In this document: piece after piece, positions 49,901-63,123 of the stretch
Numbering within the stretch: position 1 is the stretch's first letter
Layout: each line of letters begins with the position of its first letter
Assembly (NCBI GenBank): GCA_016802295.1
Contig: JAESIW010000157.1
Location: 220,832-284,831 of the forward strand
DNA from: Brachionus rotundiformis
Lineage: Eukaryota > Rotifera > Eurotatoria > Ploima > Brachionidae
Length of the DNA: 64,000 nt
Direction: 5' to 3'
Notes under the pieces: model-generated
The model's input: the letters and a program-made list of their open reading frames with translations, nothing else
Database searches by the model: none
What the model was told of the DNA's origin: nothing
Translations under genes and position numbers: made by a program

Positions 49901-52900
49901 TTCAAGCAGTTTTAAGTCTACTCTAATGGATATTTATTTTTTGATAATTTTTTTCTCATTGTTTCATTAGAGTAAATATTTTTGTTTAAATTTAATAAGA
50001 ATAGAAGATTTCGGTCAGATTAGTTTTTATTATTTCTTGTCCTACTCTAAACAAAAATCCGAAATTTATAATAAAAAAATCAAAACACCTTCAAAACTAA
50101 GCTATAATAGAAAAAGCTATTTTGAATTTAAATTTAATAATAAATTTTTTCTTCTATCTTTTTCAAGATTACAATTTCAAATTTTAAATATTAATTATCT
50201 AAATAGTAAAACTATTAGAAAATAAAATATTATTTACAAGCTAAAAACAGTTTGAAAAGCTCTCTTAAATTTTAATATGTTAAGAGACAGATAATTTTGA
50301 GATTAAATCTATTTTTTAAATGTGTTACTCTAAATAACAAGTTGTAGCAATAAGAAATGACATGAATAAAAAATTTTGGATTAAATGGACCATTAAGTGA
50401 ATAAATATTTGAAAATTTTTCATATGCCTAAAATTGATAGAGCATCATATTTACCGATTTTCAAGCTAAAGATTATTATCTTATGATTATGTAATTGAAA
50501 TTTAAACAGAACCATTAATAATAGATAGGAAAGCCAAGATAGTTATTCAATACCTATAATTTAAGTTTGATTTTACTTGATGAGGCTCCATGATCTGAGC
50601 TTATTACTACTACTAATAATAATTTAAAATTGATAGATAGAAAATAATATATTTAAAACAGAACACCCATCAAATCAATGCTAACCAAGCTTAGATATCT
50701 ATAAAAATTCTAGGGCTAAAAGCTGCGGAGTAGTCTTATCGAAAGCAGGTCCTTTTGCTTATCTGAATTTTAAATTCGTCTATGATCAGTAAAATTAACT
50801 AGAAGCTAGAAATGATAACAAAATTTCTATCAATAAAATTTCTCTTAGATAAATAATAAACTAACTCCTGTTTTTTTTTCTACCTTAATAGATAACTCGT
50901 CGAAATAAAATATTAATTTTGTCTGTTTGTTTTTATTGCAAAATTTTAAAAATTCACATCATTATTTATTTGACCTTAGGTACTGTTTTTTAATTTTTTA
51001 TTATCTAAACTCTCCAAATATTAGCATGAAATTGAATAAAAATAAACAAATAAATTAGATTAAAGATAGAAAATAAAAAAACGCTAAATTGTTTTTATTT
51101 TTATTAGCCAACAAGATCAGCAGTCTATTTATCTTTTGAAGATTTTGTTCGAACTAAATAAGATTGAGGCAAATAAATGTTTAAAAACTCTCGAATGTTC
51201 AATTATTTGTATTAAGTGCCGAATTAGCCCTCATGGAACACTTCAAAGTTATCATTAAAACAAACGCCTAACCGTACTTAATTTTTCTCTCAACTTAATA
51301 ATATAACATAATAAATAACAGCAGCACATATTTAATGTATCAATTGTTACATAACATTTAATAAAAGCATTTTAATTGCATTCAGAATCAATAGTTTCTC
51401 AAATAAGATAAATGTTGATATTAATCAGCTAAAATGCGCAAATTAAAACGATATTCTCAGTTATTTTTAAACAACTTTCAATTATTTAAAATGTTAAGAA
51501 AAAATCAAATTTTAAAGCAAATCTTTCCATTACATAATACTCTAAATGCATCTTTTTGGCCTTTTTTTATCAAAAATTTAAATAATTTAATTTAAATTGA
51601 ATTACCATTTTTAATAAATAAATATTTTTCAATTGTCACTTTAAAAATATATTAAAATTGTAATTTTATAAATCATAATTGTATTTAAAAATTGTTTTTT
51701 TTTTCTGAGTTGTTTTTTTAGTATTTAATAGTTATAAATTAAATCTAATATAAAGTACTAAAAATATTTATTTTACAATAGCTTATTCTTGGTTAGAAAA
51801 TAAAATATGTCAAGTCGAATTGTAGCAATTTATTTTGTTCACTGAAATCATGTAGGTAAACTTAGTGGATAGGATACTTATAAAGGTGTTGAACTAAGAT
51901 TAACTATTTCATGTAAATATTCTAATAACATTTGTAAATTTCACTATTCTTAAAGTTGTGAATTATTTTTATTAATATAAAAAAGAAAGAATCGGCTTTT
52001 TTTAAAATGTTTAGATTTTTATCAATAGCCATAATCATACTTCTTTAAGGTGTCCCAAATCATAAATTTTAGTATCTTTAAATTTTATTCCTCCATTAAA
52101 TGATAATCTAAAAAATTTAAAAATTTTATCCTAAGTGTAAAATGAAAATTTCTAGCGAAGTTAGCTTAGGATTTTTGAATATCTTGATTAGTATGATATT
52201 TTTACTTAAAAAACTAAATTTTTGGTATTTTTTTACCAAAAAATTCATTTTTCCACAACTTTGATGATATTTATTTTCATAAATATTTTTTAAACTGTCT
52301 AAAATAAAACATAACTTTAGTAGAGCAGAGTTTATTCTACAAAATAAAACATTTTTGGATTAATATTTTCGTAACGGACTTGACTTATTAGAGCTCAAAA
52401 ACAGCCAAACTTTAACTACGGTTTGTGATTTGGGGAACCTTACATCAAAAATAAAACGCAAATTTTATATTATTAAAACAAAGAATAATTCTTAATTATT
52501 ATTACAGCCATTTTTTTTTAAATTTAAAAAAATTAATTAATTAAATTTTTAAGCTGCTACCCTGCTTTTTTAATTAGTTTAATATTTTTTTTATTAAAAT
52601 CTAAATAAAAAAAAATGATATAAACATAAATAAAAATATTCACTACTCATATTTTTCTTTTAAACAATTTCCCAACTAACCATCAAAAAAATCAAATACT
52701 TGATTAAGTCAAATTCCCTTTTTTTAGAATATTTAAAAAAATTCTACTTTTTAGATTCAATTTTATTGTTCCTTATAAAGAGACAAGCAAACAAATTATT
52801 AAATTATTATAACTTAAACATTTATCACATAAATAATCACAAATTAAAATTTTTGAATTGTACAAAGATCCTAATGATATTAAAACGATATTAAAATACT

Positions 52901-55900
52901 AAGTCCTTATCAAAAAAATTCCAATTAGTGTCCTTTATAACATAGTGATACATGATACTCGATTTTTGGTGTAAAGGATTATGATATCAAAAAAATATTT
53001 AATTGATTGTAAATTGCTAGATAAATATATAATATAATTTATTCAAAAAGACATATGTATATAAACTTTGGCAAATAGTTATCTAATTTATTTACGATTC
53101 TTAACCAGACCAAATAAAATTACTCTAAATAGATTAAATTTTAATTATTATTTCATATTTACATTTAACTTTTAGTTTTTGTTATTTTATTCTCTAAATA
53201 AAAAAGAAGACAAAATTTAACTAAATCAAATGTTCTTAAGATACTTATTAATTTAAAAGTCTAGTAGTTTCATGATTTTTAAAATTAATTTTTTATAGAA
53301 TAAAAAATGGTTAATGCTGATTTTTGACCTTTATTAAACAAAAATTGATTTATTAATTTATAAAAAAAAATCTAGTTTAATTGTTTTATCAAACAACAAA
53401 AGCTCAATTAGACTTGCAGCAAAAAGGCTATTTATTTAAAAAGTTTGAAATTTGAACTCCTAGTTAAAGCTCTTTTATTTTATTTTCAATTAATTTTAAT
53501 TTTCTCTAGTTATAAATATCTTTTTATATTTTTATATTTAATTATAACTTTTATCACCTCTAAATTTGGGCTTGTGTAAGACAAAATTAGAATTTTAAAT
53601 AAAAACATACTTGGATTTGTTATTTAGTTTAACACTTGACTTTGGTATACCACAAACACTATCATCACTTGAGTAGAATGTGTGTCTGGTCAATTTTTTG
53701 CCAGGATTGCGTCTACTGTTGACCGATTGATTGTGGTATTTCTGATATTTTTTCCTATTGTCAGAATTGTTTGGCTTTTGAAGGCGATTTCTCGACTCAA
53801 ATTTATGTTCATATGAAGACGAGGAAAAAGAGGAAGTCGATTCGGTCAAGCTCAATTCGCTTGAGTTTATCTCCAGTGATGAGCTACTCAGCGACGAAGA
53901 ATGCTTGTTTCTACGATAATTTTTGCGACGATTTTTTTTCCTATGACTACGCGATACATGCTCTTTGAATTCTTGTTTTTGACTTAGGTGAGCTTTATTC
54001 ATACCTTCGACCAGTGATTTGGTAAATGTCTTGGACAGGGCATTTTGTCTAGTCAGATTAGGCCTGGCATTGCTCGGCATCAATTGGGGCACAGGCCTAT
54101 CCTTGGGTAATGGGTTGGTGTCAAGTGAAACGATATTTTTGGACGAAGATTCGACCAATTTTGACAAATCGGCACTTTGTGACCTAAAAGAAGCTGAATT
54201 GGTTCTTTTAATAAAGCGATTTCGATCTTCGTTGTGGCTAATTGCCAAGTATCTATTGAAAGAAGAAGAAGGTAATACATTCGACGGAGGAGGACTTGGT
54301 TGCTGACTGACTATTTCTCTCATTGGAGTTGGGCTTTTTACAAAAATGCGTTCTCGTGTGGAACCAGCATTAGCTGCCAATGCATGATTTCTAAATGGTG
54401 ACAAATCTTTAAAGTATTCCCAGCGGTAGTTGTCGTAATTTTCGTAATTTTTTTTTAAATATTCGATTTCGTTAGATTTGGAAACCACTGGCCGAAAGCT
54501 TGAATAGCTAGAAAACTGGTTCAGGTTATCGTATGATTGTGACAAGTTGTCGAATGGCACTGGCGAGTTGTCGTCAGTCGTTCGATCAATTGGTATTATG
54601 TTTATCTTGTCATCAAATTGGATGGTTTTTTCCGAAAATGTTGATGGCGATTTTAGTATTGACTTGGTTCGCTTCATAATTGGAACTATTGCCGAAACTA
54701 TTGGATTGGATAATTTGGCTGAATTTTCAGTTCTTTTTGTTTCCTCTTGAATAAAAAAATACTTTTATTTTTTTTCCATATGAAATTTTTATATATAGCT
54801 TATACTTAAGCCAGATATAATAAAAACTAATTCCTTTTATTAGACATTTGTTTTAATAAAAAATAATTTTAAAAGCAAAATTTATAAAATTAAATTTTTG
54901 AATTTCCATTCGTACTTTTTTTAAATAAGAATTTAGATTTGTGGCAAATGTGACCCTTGGAAAATTAAACCTAGCAAAATTGAATTTGGCTTTTTGAGGC
55001 CATTGGGATCTTTTGATCTTTAAAATAATTATCTTAGAAAATATCATATTTGATCAATAAATTATATGAAATGCCTAATTAATTTCGTTCCTAATAAATA
55101 TACGGGTTGTAACATGGCCGAAAAAAACATACCAATATTGCCAATTGGAAAATGGTGCTAATTTTTCAACGACCTAGATTTCTTTAATAAGATAAATGGG
55201 TTCTTCTTTAAACATCAAGTAAAATTAATGATAATACAAATAAGAAATATGGACTAGCCATTTATTTGTTGTTATTTTTGGATTTTTTAGTTTAAGTCAA
55301 ATTATCACGTGGTTATTTAGCCAAATTGTTGTTTTTTTCCAAAAGTAAAGACTTATGATCGTGACAGTTATTCGAGGTTAATTTAAAAGAGTAATACTAC
55401 ATATTAAAATTACATAACAATTTCGTGATGATAGTTTTTGATTGCTAAAAGATTAATTCAAAGAATAACTATTTAAGTATTTTTCACATAATTTTGTATT
55501 TTTTTTTCCAAAAAAATAATCTTTTCAAATCTATAAAAACTCAATCTAAAATAAAAATAAATACTCCTTGGGTCTAATCGGAGTAGCCATAATTTTATTG
55601 ATATTAAAAGTAAAAATATTTAATAATATTAGTTTATGCTAATTCTTTGGCTTGCTATTTTTGAATATACCACAAAAAAAAAACAAAGAAAAAATGAGGT
55701 AAAAATTAAGTATTTCCTCAACTTTTAAATAGAGTTTTGTTCAAAATTTAATAAATATTTTTAATTAAAATTTACTAATTTATTTTCCACAAAAAAATAA
55801 AAATTTAAAAATAGAAAAATATTTACCATCGTTTAAACGAGACGAAATTAGTTCTTGAGCAGGCCCTTTGCTCATACTTGACTTTATAATGGCGTTTTCA

Positions 55901-57180
55901 GCCGCGTACCTTGCATCTTTTGAATACTTGTCTATCAATCTTTTATCCATGTCCTCAAATTCTCTAGCTTGGGCTGCTTTTCGACTTTCAATTTCCTTAT
56001 CTCTTTCCAAAATAAAACTACTCAGATCACTAGTGACCGATTTTTGGTATCTATAAACTTGTTTTTTGCCCTTTGACTCATTTTTTTTTGCTTCTTGGTC
56101 CAAATTTTTGACCAATTGTTCAACTTTGGTGCTTTCAGATGGCAATTCTTCGTCTTTTAGCGACCTTAGTGACTTGTAATGTGACGCAAACTTGTTCATA
56201 TCATCCGGATGCATGTAAGAGCTTCGCTTATTTGGCTGGTTTATCTTGAAGAATTTTTCTTTTATTTTTTCTATTTGATGAGATGATTCTGGCACAAAGC
56301 TATTTCGCTTGGCAATCTCAATGGAGTCGGACCTAATCGAGTGAGCATTGAATGTATTTCTCAAATGTGTAATGTAACTTTGAGAGCGGTGACTTGGTGT
56401 TTGATGACGAACCGAGCCGTTGTTGGAAGACATGATGGACGGCTCTTCTTGGTCAGTGTCATTCACGCTTAAATCGCGCAGGATCTCTGGTGAGGCCAAG
56501 GGTGCCGACTTTTCACTTTTTTCCAAATAGTCGCTTTGCAGCGAATTTTGAGGACTGAGAAGCTTATCTCTGGAAAATGTCTCGTTTGCTTTTTTCACAG
56601 ATAAAGCTTGTCTTGGAAGCGGGCTTTTTAGCTTGGGGTTGTTGATGCACTCGGTCGACGAGGCACGCTCTTTGTCGTACATGTCCCTGATGCGGTTTAT
56701 GTATTTAGAAGTTGGCTCGTGTTGCCCAGCTACAGTGAAGCTTTTGTTGGTAGGTTGTTGGCTTTTTACACCATAAAATGTGTTGGCACCTAGTCTGTAG
56801 TTGGCATTTGTCTCGATGTTGGTGCTAAGCATTTTTATGTCCATGTTAGATTCGCTGGACTGAATTTTGTCTATGTCATCGATCACAATTAACGAGCCTG
56901 AGTTTTCCTCAATCGGAAAATCTTCTTCTTCTTTTTTAAAATTAATTAAACTAAACGAATCGTCTACTTCATCGGCTTCTCTTAGGCTTTCAGCCAAAAC
57001 TTGCTTATTACTCAATTCCATATCTTTATCACTAAGTTCGCGAGGTGCCAAGCTTTTGCGATTACTTGATTGTTTCTTATCGCTGATATCCAGCATCTCG
57101 GCACCATTGCCTTGATTAGTTGATTTTTTTTCACTAGCTAGTTTTTTAAGCAAATTAAGCTTCTCTTTAACAGGATCCAT
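40989..57180 (-). CDS. Supervillin-like protein ending before the gelsolin domains
   Basis: Nine exons with matching phases: 57180-55827, 54745-53611, 49045-48384, 44782-44658, 44597-43770, 42782-42587, 42522-42286, 42126-41572 and 41509-40989, giving about 1870 residues. The start is MDPVKEKLNLL. Most of the protein is low-complexity Ser/Asn/Lys-rich and probably disordered. Conserved islands are AAIQERLKQFEQN, FGMTIQERMAALRKNGEEDW with RKRS, SAGSDTDSMLTRNTMAI, and a basic stretch RKTKSKGNHLKNLQNRMDIK with NEYE. The QERMAALRKNGEEDW and DI-NEY signatures are what I associate with the N-terminal half of supervillin, a membrane-linked actin and myosin regulator. The normal gelsolin repeats and headpiece are absent before TAA 40989-40991. 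Anillin is the main alternative. Introns reach 4.6 kb, far longer than in neighbouring genes. Confidence 0.55.
44783..48383 (-). other. Long intron of the supervillin-like gene
   Basis: A 3.6-kb GT-AG intron between CAG-A and AAT TTT. It is AT-rich throughout, apart from a slightly GC-richer patch at 45485-45625. No nested gene seen. Confidence 0.6.
49046..53610 (-). other. Longest intron of the supervillin-like gene
   Basis: A 4.6-kb GT-AG intron. Chance frames at 50037-50225 and 52700-52894 have no coding character. A (TTACTAC)-type trinucleotide tract at 50603-50622 resembles the LINE tails in this window and could mark an old insertion end. Otherwise nothing is visible. Confidence 0.55.
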
Positions 57181-60100
57181 TAGATAAGCCAAATACGCTG
57201 ATTAACTATCTTATCACCAGTACTTAAATAATACTCTGTTTTGGTCTTGTGTTTCCAATAGATTCTCTTCCAAAAATCATAACTTTGTGATGTGCTTGCA
57301 GTCTAAGTGTTGACTACAACACTAATTTTGGTTGTAAATTAAATTAGATTCTAAAATTTAAAATAAATCTCAGCATTCAGATACAATTAGGAATCAATTA
57401 GGGTTCGATTGATGGCAGGGTATTAAGAACCAAGGTTGAATTTGATACCTGAAACTGAGCCTAAAACTCAATTATTTATCATGTTGCGTAATTTAAATTT
57501 ACAGAAACTAATAATTAGATTAGCTTTATAAGAGTTTTGTATTTACCAAAAAAAAGCGGCAGTCTATCAATCTTAATCTGTGCAAAATAATTAATTTTTC
57601 AAAATTTAGAGGTTGTTTAATTGTAGCGTTGTTTCAAAATACGCCTAACACAATTCTTAAGCAGTTTTTTCGGTTGTCTTACACATTGTTTACATAACAT
57701 TAGAAATTTATTCTTCCAATTGCGTCCAATTTGCATAATTGGAAAATAGCCTAGAAGAACCAAATTTTTTTATTCAAAATTATTTATCTAAACTTTAAAC
57801 TTTTTTGTTTTATTTTAAAGAAAAAACATATTGCTGAATGGTTATTAATTTTAGTTTTTTTTTTTACAAAATTGAAAAAATACGAAATTTGATACGATTG
57901 TTTTATTATTTAAACTAAATAAAATTTTGTAAGCAATTCTTAGACATAATAATTTAAGTATTTAACAAAGCCATTATATCTATATGTATTCTTATGTGGC
58001 CCAGGTCCGGTCCAAAATATTTTACTAGTTTAGATAATAATTTTAATAAATATTTAAAATAAAATAAAAAAACTTTTTTTGTTATTCCTCTACCTTTTTT
58101 ATAGTTATTTTATTTATTTTAATAAATTAGTTTTTTATTTTCAAATTATTAAAACTTTCTCATAATCTCTTTTTTAATCTATAAAAAAAAAGTATATGGT
58201 TGGGTTTCATTAATGATGATAATTTTGATTCAAAAAAATTGCTCTAAATAACTTTTGTTAATTACTTTTGTGTATTATTTTTTATTTTTAATTTAATATA
58301 TCTCAAATCAATTTTCAAAAAATACCACCTGAAAAAATGGACTCAGAAATGGAGCCTGCAAGTCTCAGTGTCTAAATTTCGTTGTTCCTTATTAAGTTAA
58401 GTAACATATTTAAGATTTTTTTAATAAAAAATAAGCCTAAATTTCCAAGTGCTTCTTATCTTTAAAAAATATTATAACTAGAATTTATTTGAATGAAAAT
58501 TAAATTAATACAGTTAATTTTCGACTTTTAATTTTTATTTATAGAAAAATAATAATTAATATTTAAAGAATGCTGAGAGAAAGGTAACGAGGGGCGTAGG
58601 AGTTAATCCAAGCCGTTCCAAAAAAGTCTTTCTTGTGATAAAAATAATAATAATTAGTTGTTATTAATACTTAGTTTGAGAATGGCCTAAATTCTTAACG
58701 ACTAGTCAGTTTTGAGACTTATTAAGTTTTAGGCTGTCAATCAAACGAGTTAATTTTTAAAAATTGTCTTTTAAAAAATGACCAAAGTTTTAAAAGCATC
58801 TTGAAAAATATGTGTCAAGGATCGTGACCATATTCCTCTTATTTTTTCTTGAAGCTAAATGCTTAAAATACAATGCATACTAGCAAAAATTTTGTCTTAT
58901 TTTAAAACTTGATTTAATGCCGACTCTTTTCCTTAAATATATAATTAAAATTTTTTTATTGATTCTAATTTACAAATTAAATCAATTGTCAAGCGTTTTA
59001 AGTATCTTGAGGTGCTTGATGAATGAACCGAGTTGCATGCTGGCGTTGCCAACACGCTTAATTTAATCTAAGCTGTGGTTCGCAGCACAGATTAACTCAA
59101 AGCAGACTGGTCTCACAGCCACTAAGATAATAATTCAGATCTAGTACGAACTAGATATAATCTAAACACTCATAAAATCCATATTGAAAAAAATATATGT
59201 TCTCTCTAATTTTCTAATATACCAGTAAATAGTAAAATCTCATCCATTTTAGTTTATATAACTTTGTTATTTGAAAAGATCAGGAATTCGGCATTGCCGG
59301 CTCCTAGTCCAAATAGCCTGGTTATGCTTAAGACTTGCAATTAGAGGCTTTTAATTAATTTCACTATTGAGCTTACTCTTAGCAAAACTGGAATAATCCA
59401 AGCTATATAATCAATGCTTTATGAAGATAAATAATCCTAATTTCTACGAATTACACCAATCATGATCTTGCTTTTCAACAATATTACTCTTTTTTGAAAG
59501 CGGATTAAAACATAATATCAAAACTAATAAGAAACTTTAATGGAAGAAAACAATGAAATTGATACAAAACGAACAAAAAATAAAACAATATATAGAGAAA
59601 GATATCTATTGAAAATATTTATCATGTAAATAAATAGTTTATTAATTTCTTTAATTGATTGGGTTGAAATGTTTTTATTAGGTTGGCTTTAAGCTAAAAA
59701 TTTAAATTTAAAAATTGTTTTCAAAGTTGGTTTAAACTTGATAAGGCAACGCTTAGGAATTGTTTCTAACAATTGAATATTTTACTAATCAAATCTTGCT
59801 AGTAATTATTATAATACTGAATACTGAAAGCATAATTATTTAATAAAGATTGATATGAAACGAAAAACGCCTTTTAAATCGAAAAACTGAAGACTTTATA
59901 TGCTTATAATAAAATAATAATTCATCCCTTTGGCTTGTTAAATTAGATTCTGGCTCTTTTGGTTACTTATTAAATCTGCCTTTATTTAAAATATGTTTTA
60001 TGGTTTGGCTATCTATTAGATAATGTCTTTTCTTACGGGCTATTTATTCAGAATTTAGTTTAACCTAATCAATTTGTTGGAGTTTTTTCAAATGATAAGG

Positions 60101-61228
60101 CTAATTTGAAAAAAAGAATTTAAACTTGATAAAAAAGAATATTTTTCTGCTCATTATCAATCTTTTAAAGTAAAATTTTTTAATAGTTTCTTAATATACG
60201 AAATTAAATGATTTATTTTCTATTTAAATCTAATTTATCAATTTTTGATCTGTTTTATTTTTTATTAATTCTTGAATAAAAATATTCCAACATTTGAACA
60301 AAAATTAGGCATTTCATCAAAAAATAAAGTGAAGCAAATCAAAAAATATTTTAAGAATTGAAAAAATAGACAAAATAAATTCTTTTTACCACGAGTGAAA
60401 AATTTAATCAAACAGAAAATCTAAGAGATAATTGGGCAATTAGAAAACACACTCCGAAAGATAAAAAACTACTCTTAATAATTGCTGCTTTTATTGGGCT
60501 AGATGTTGGGTGTCGGACAATAATTACAACAAATTTGCGCTTGAAAATTGATAAAAATCTTTGAAAAACGTAGAGAAGACAAATTAAAAAAAGCTCAATC
60601 AAATTTCATATTTATTCATTATAGAATTATGGACTTTAAAGTAATAGCTAATTGAGCACTGACACAGATAAATAAGACATAGATTTAAATATAAAATAGC
60701 TTTTTAGACGTCAAAAATTAATCCACAGTTTTTAAAACTAGATGGTGAAAAATAAAATAATTTTAAACAATTGACAAATATGTTTCGTTTTTTTAATAGA
60801 TATTAACCAAATAAAAAAAGTTATTGACGGTTTATATTTTAAGATAAATCACATTGAAAGAATATTTCAAAAATAAACTTAGAATGATTTTAAATGAGTA
60901 TTTTGGAATAGAAAACATGTAGGAAAATTATTTTAAATTTTTTTTTACCAAAAAAGGGTATATAACTACATGAGATATTTAACTTGAATCTTAAATAGCT
61001 AAAGTTTATTTAGATGAATATTAGTAGAATTAGTTCTTAACATTAATCTGAATTAAAATTTAAAATTTCTAATATTTTATTGAATTTGATATAAAAAAGG
61101 ATCGAAATTCTAATTGAATAAATTATCTTTTTCTTTAAATTAAATTAATTCATATTGTTTTTAAAACGATTTAATTTGAAAGTTTTAGTATTGACTTTTT
61201 TTTCCAGTACTGTTTATTTTAAATAATT
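57181..61228. other. 4-kb intergenic region
   Basis: AT-rich and without a supported gene. A frame at 60602-60408 (-) is probably chance. A GC-richer patch at 59000-59110 contains a hairpin listed separately. The promoter of the supervillin-like gene should lie near 57200-57500, but no motif is clear. Confidence 0.45.
59063..59095. repeat. Imperfect hairpin in a GC-richer island
   Basis: TTAATCT at 59063-59069 pairs with AGATTAA at 59089-59095. After a 2x2 internal loop, GCTG pairs with CAGC around a seven-base loop containing GGTTCG. The arms do not form a tRNA cloverleaf. Confidence 0.3.
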
Positions 61229-61716
61229 TTAAATTAATTTTTTAATAAAGATATAAAATAAAATCAGAATAATTGAGGTGTATTGATTTGTTTTAAGTAC
61301 GATTGAGTGATTGCAGTAATTGTTCCAACAGCAATAGTTATAAATACCATAGCCGATTACACCATAAATTTTGTTCGTACATCCATCTGACGAGGACGAG
61401 CATCCTCTCTCTACTGTAAAAGTTCCTGGAATTTTGTTTAAATTTTTCTACATAAAAAAATTATCTTTTATTAATAAATATAAAAAAATTTGATTATTTA
61501 TTACATAACAACCGGTGCTGCATAATACAAGTGAAGACTTGGTGGCATTAAATGGATCATTACAATTCGTACAAGAATAACAGTAAAATTGATAAGCATT
61601 TATTGATGCTTTTGAATTTAGTTTTTATTTTCTTAGAAATATTTAAGATAAATATTACTTAAATATGTGGAGAAAATGAATAAAAAAGGTGTTATTTTGA
61701 TCAAAAGTTGATGCAT
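61229..61716 (-). CDS. Ly6/uPAR-like (three-finger) small secreted or GPI-anchored protein
   Basis: Three exons: 61716-61659, 61608-61505 and 61447-61229, joined by GT-AG introns of 50 and 57 bases with matching phases, giving about 126 residues. Exon 1 is a signal peptide (MHQLLIKITPFLFIFSTYL). The mature part has ten cysteines in the Ly6 order: FYCYSCTNC, VLCSTGCY, RGC, DGC, YCC and a final YCN. A terminal hydrophobic stretch (IILILFYIFI) could be a GPI-attachment signal. Family members are endogenous surface regulators, for example of ion channels, receptors or septate junctions. The gene is easily missed because each exon is short. Confidence 0.75.
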
Positions 61717-63123
61717 TTCTTTTCTCGACTTGTTCAAATTCCTTTGATTTTTTGTTTAAAGTTGTTTAAAACAGTTTCGAAGTTTTTATGGAAATTTAAA
61801 AATATAATTAATGTTTAAAATATTTAATTTCTTAGGTTTCAATTAATTCTAAACAAGCTCTTCAAGTAATTTTGTCAATTAATTTGAAAATTTCGAATCT
61901 TAATTTTCTTTATATTTCAGGTGGATTTCAATTTAGAATTACATTATTTGATTAGACTGAATTATCGCATAATTAAACTTTTTTGACTAAATAAACAATC
62001 ACCTTTGTAAGGGAAACCTAAAAATCTTATTCAATGTATGATAAAAATATCATTTAAAAAATTTAAGGGAAATTTTCACTCTATATAGGCCTAATCTAAT
62101 TTTTAAGATAATAAATCAAGAAAACTCTACAACAAATTAGTATTAATTATTATTTTTCTTAATTTCTAGGTTAATAAACAGGCCGGTGTCCATGCCTCAT
62201 TAGACTAATTAACACTTCATTTATTAAATTTATTATTAATAAAAATATAGAAATTATAAATATTGAGTCGTGTTATTGATTTAATAATCGATTGAAAAAA
62301 TTAAACTAATTAAATAAATAACAGATTTTAAATAAACAATAGAAAATATAAAAAAAATCAAAAATATGTATTTCAAAATTTTTGATTCAATTTCTAAATA
62401 TTAGAATTTTTCAAAAATTGAGAAATTTTAATCTATTTTAATTCGACTTTTAAGAAGGTCAAAAATTTAGTAAAATTTCCCAACCCCAATACCTCTAATT
62501 CAAATCTGGAACTATTAAATTCCAAAACAAAACACATGTTTGTGAGTTTAATTTTGATGATCCTTTGGGTTTTCTGGAATATGATCTATAAAAATTATTA
62601 GCATCTTTTATTTAATAATAAAAGTAAAAAGCCTTTATTTAACATTAAAAACATATTTTGATCTTATTTTTGTCCATGTTTATCTCTTTTTGATAAAGAT
62701 TACAAAGTTCTTTTAATATAAATGATTTAAAACCATTGTCTCCTTATTAATTATTATTTAGAAACTCAAAATAAAATGTTTAATAATAATAAAATGACAA
62801 TTACCAAATTTAAGATCAATTTTGCTAAAATATCTATGCTATGCTTAATGTGAAATCTTAAGTGCAGTATATTAAAAAATTCAATTCATTCTGAGCCAAT
62901 TTTAAAATTTCGAAACTTGAATTTAATTTTTCGTTTTTTTTAAAAAAACAGCAATGTATTAGAAAAAATTTTAAGTATAAGTGATAAAATTTAAATGTAT
63001 TAAGTTGTTTACTTTTTTCAGCATATATATATATAGAAACTATTTGACACAATACTAAATAAAGATTTATAAAAAATTAAATAATTTTAGTTATTTATTA
63101 ATTTTTTTTTTCAAATAATAATT
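61717..63123. other. Intergenic, AT-rich
   Basis: No gene supported. A 64-codon - strand frame at 63052-62858 is rich in Phe, Lys and Leu only and looks accidental. A short (TA)n run occurs at about 63024-63035. Confidence 0.45.

Noticed and set aside
50037..50225. 62-codon frame inside the long supervillin-like intron
   Set aside because: Lys/Asn/Phe-only composition expected by chance in AT-rich DNA.
52700..52894. 64-codon + strand frame in the same intron
   Set aside because: Low-complexity chance frame without coding character.
59063..59095. tRNA gene suggested by GGTTCG
   Set aside because: No acceptor stem, D arm or anticodon arm can be drawn around it.
60408..60602. 64-codon - strand hydrophobic frame
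   Set aside because: Looks like a membrane segment but has no start context, no splice partners and no recognisable family.
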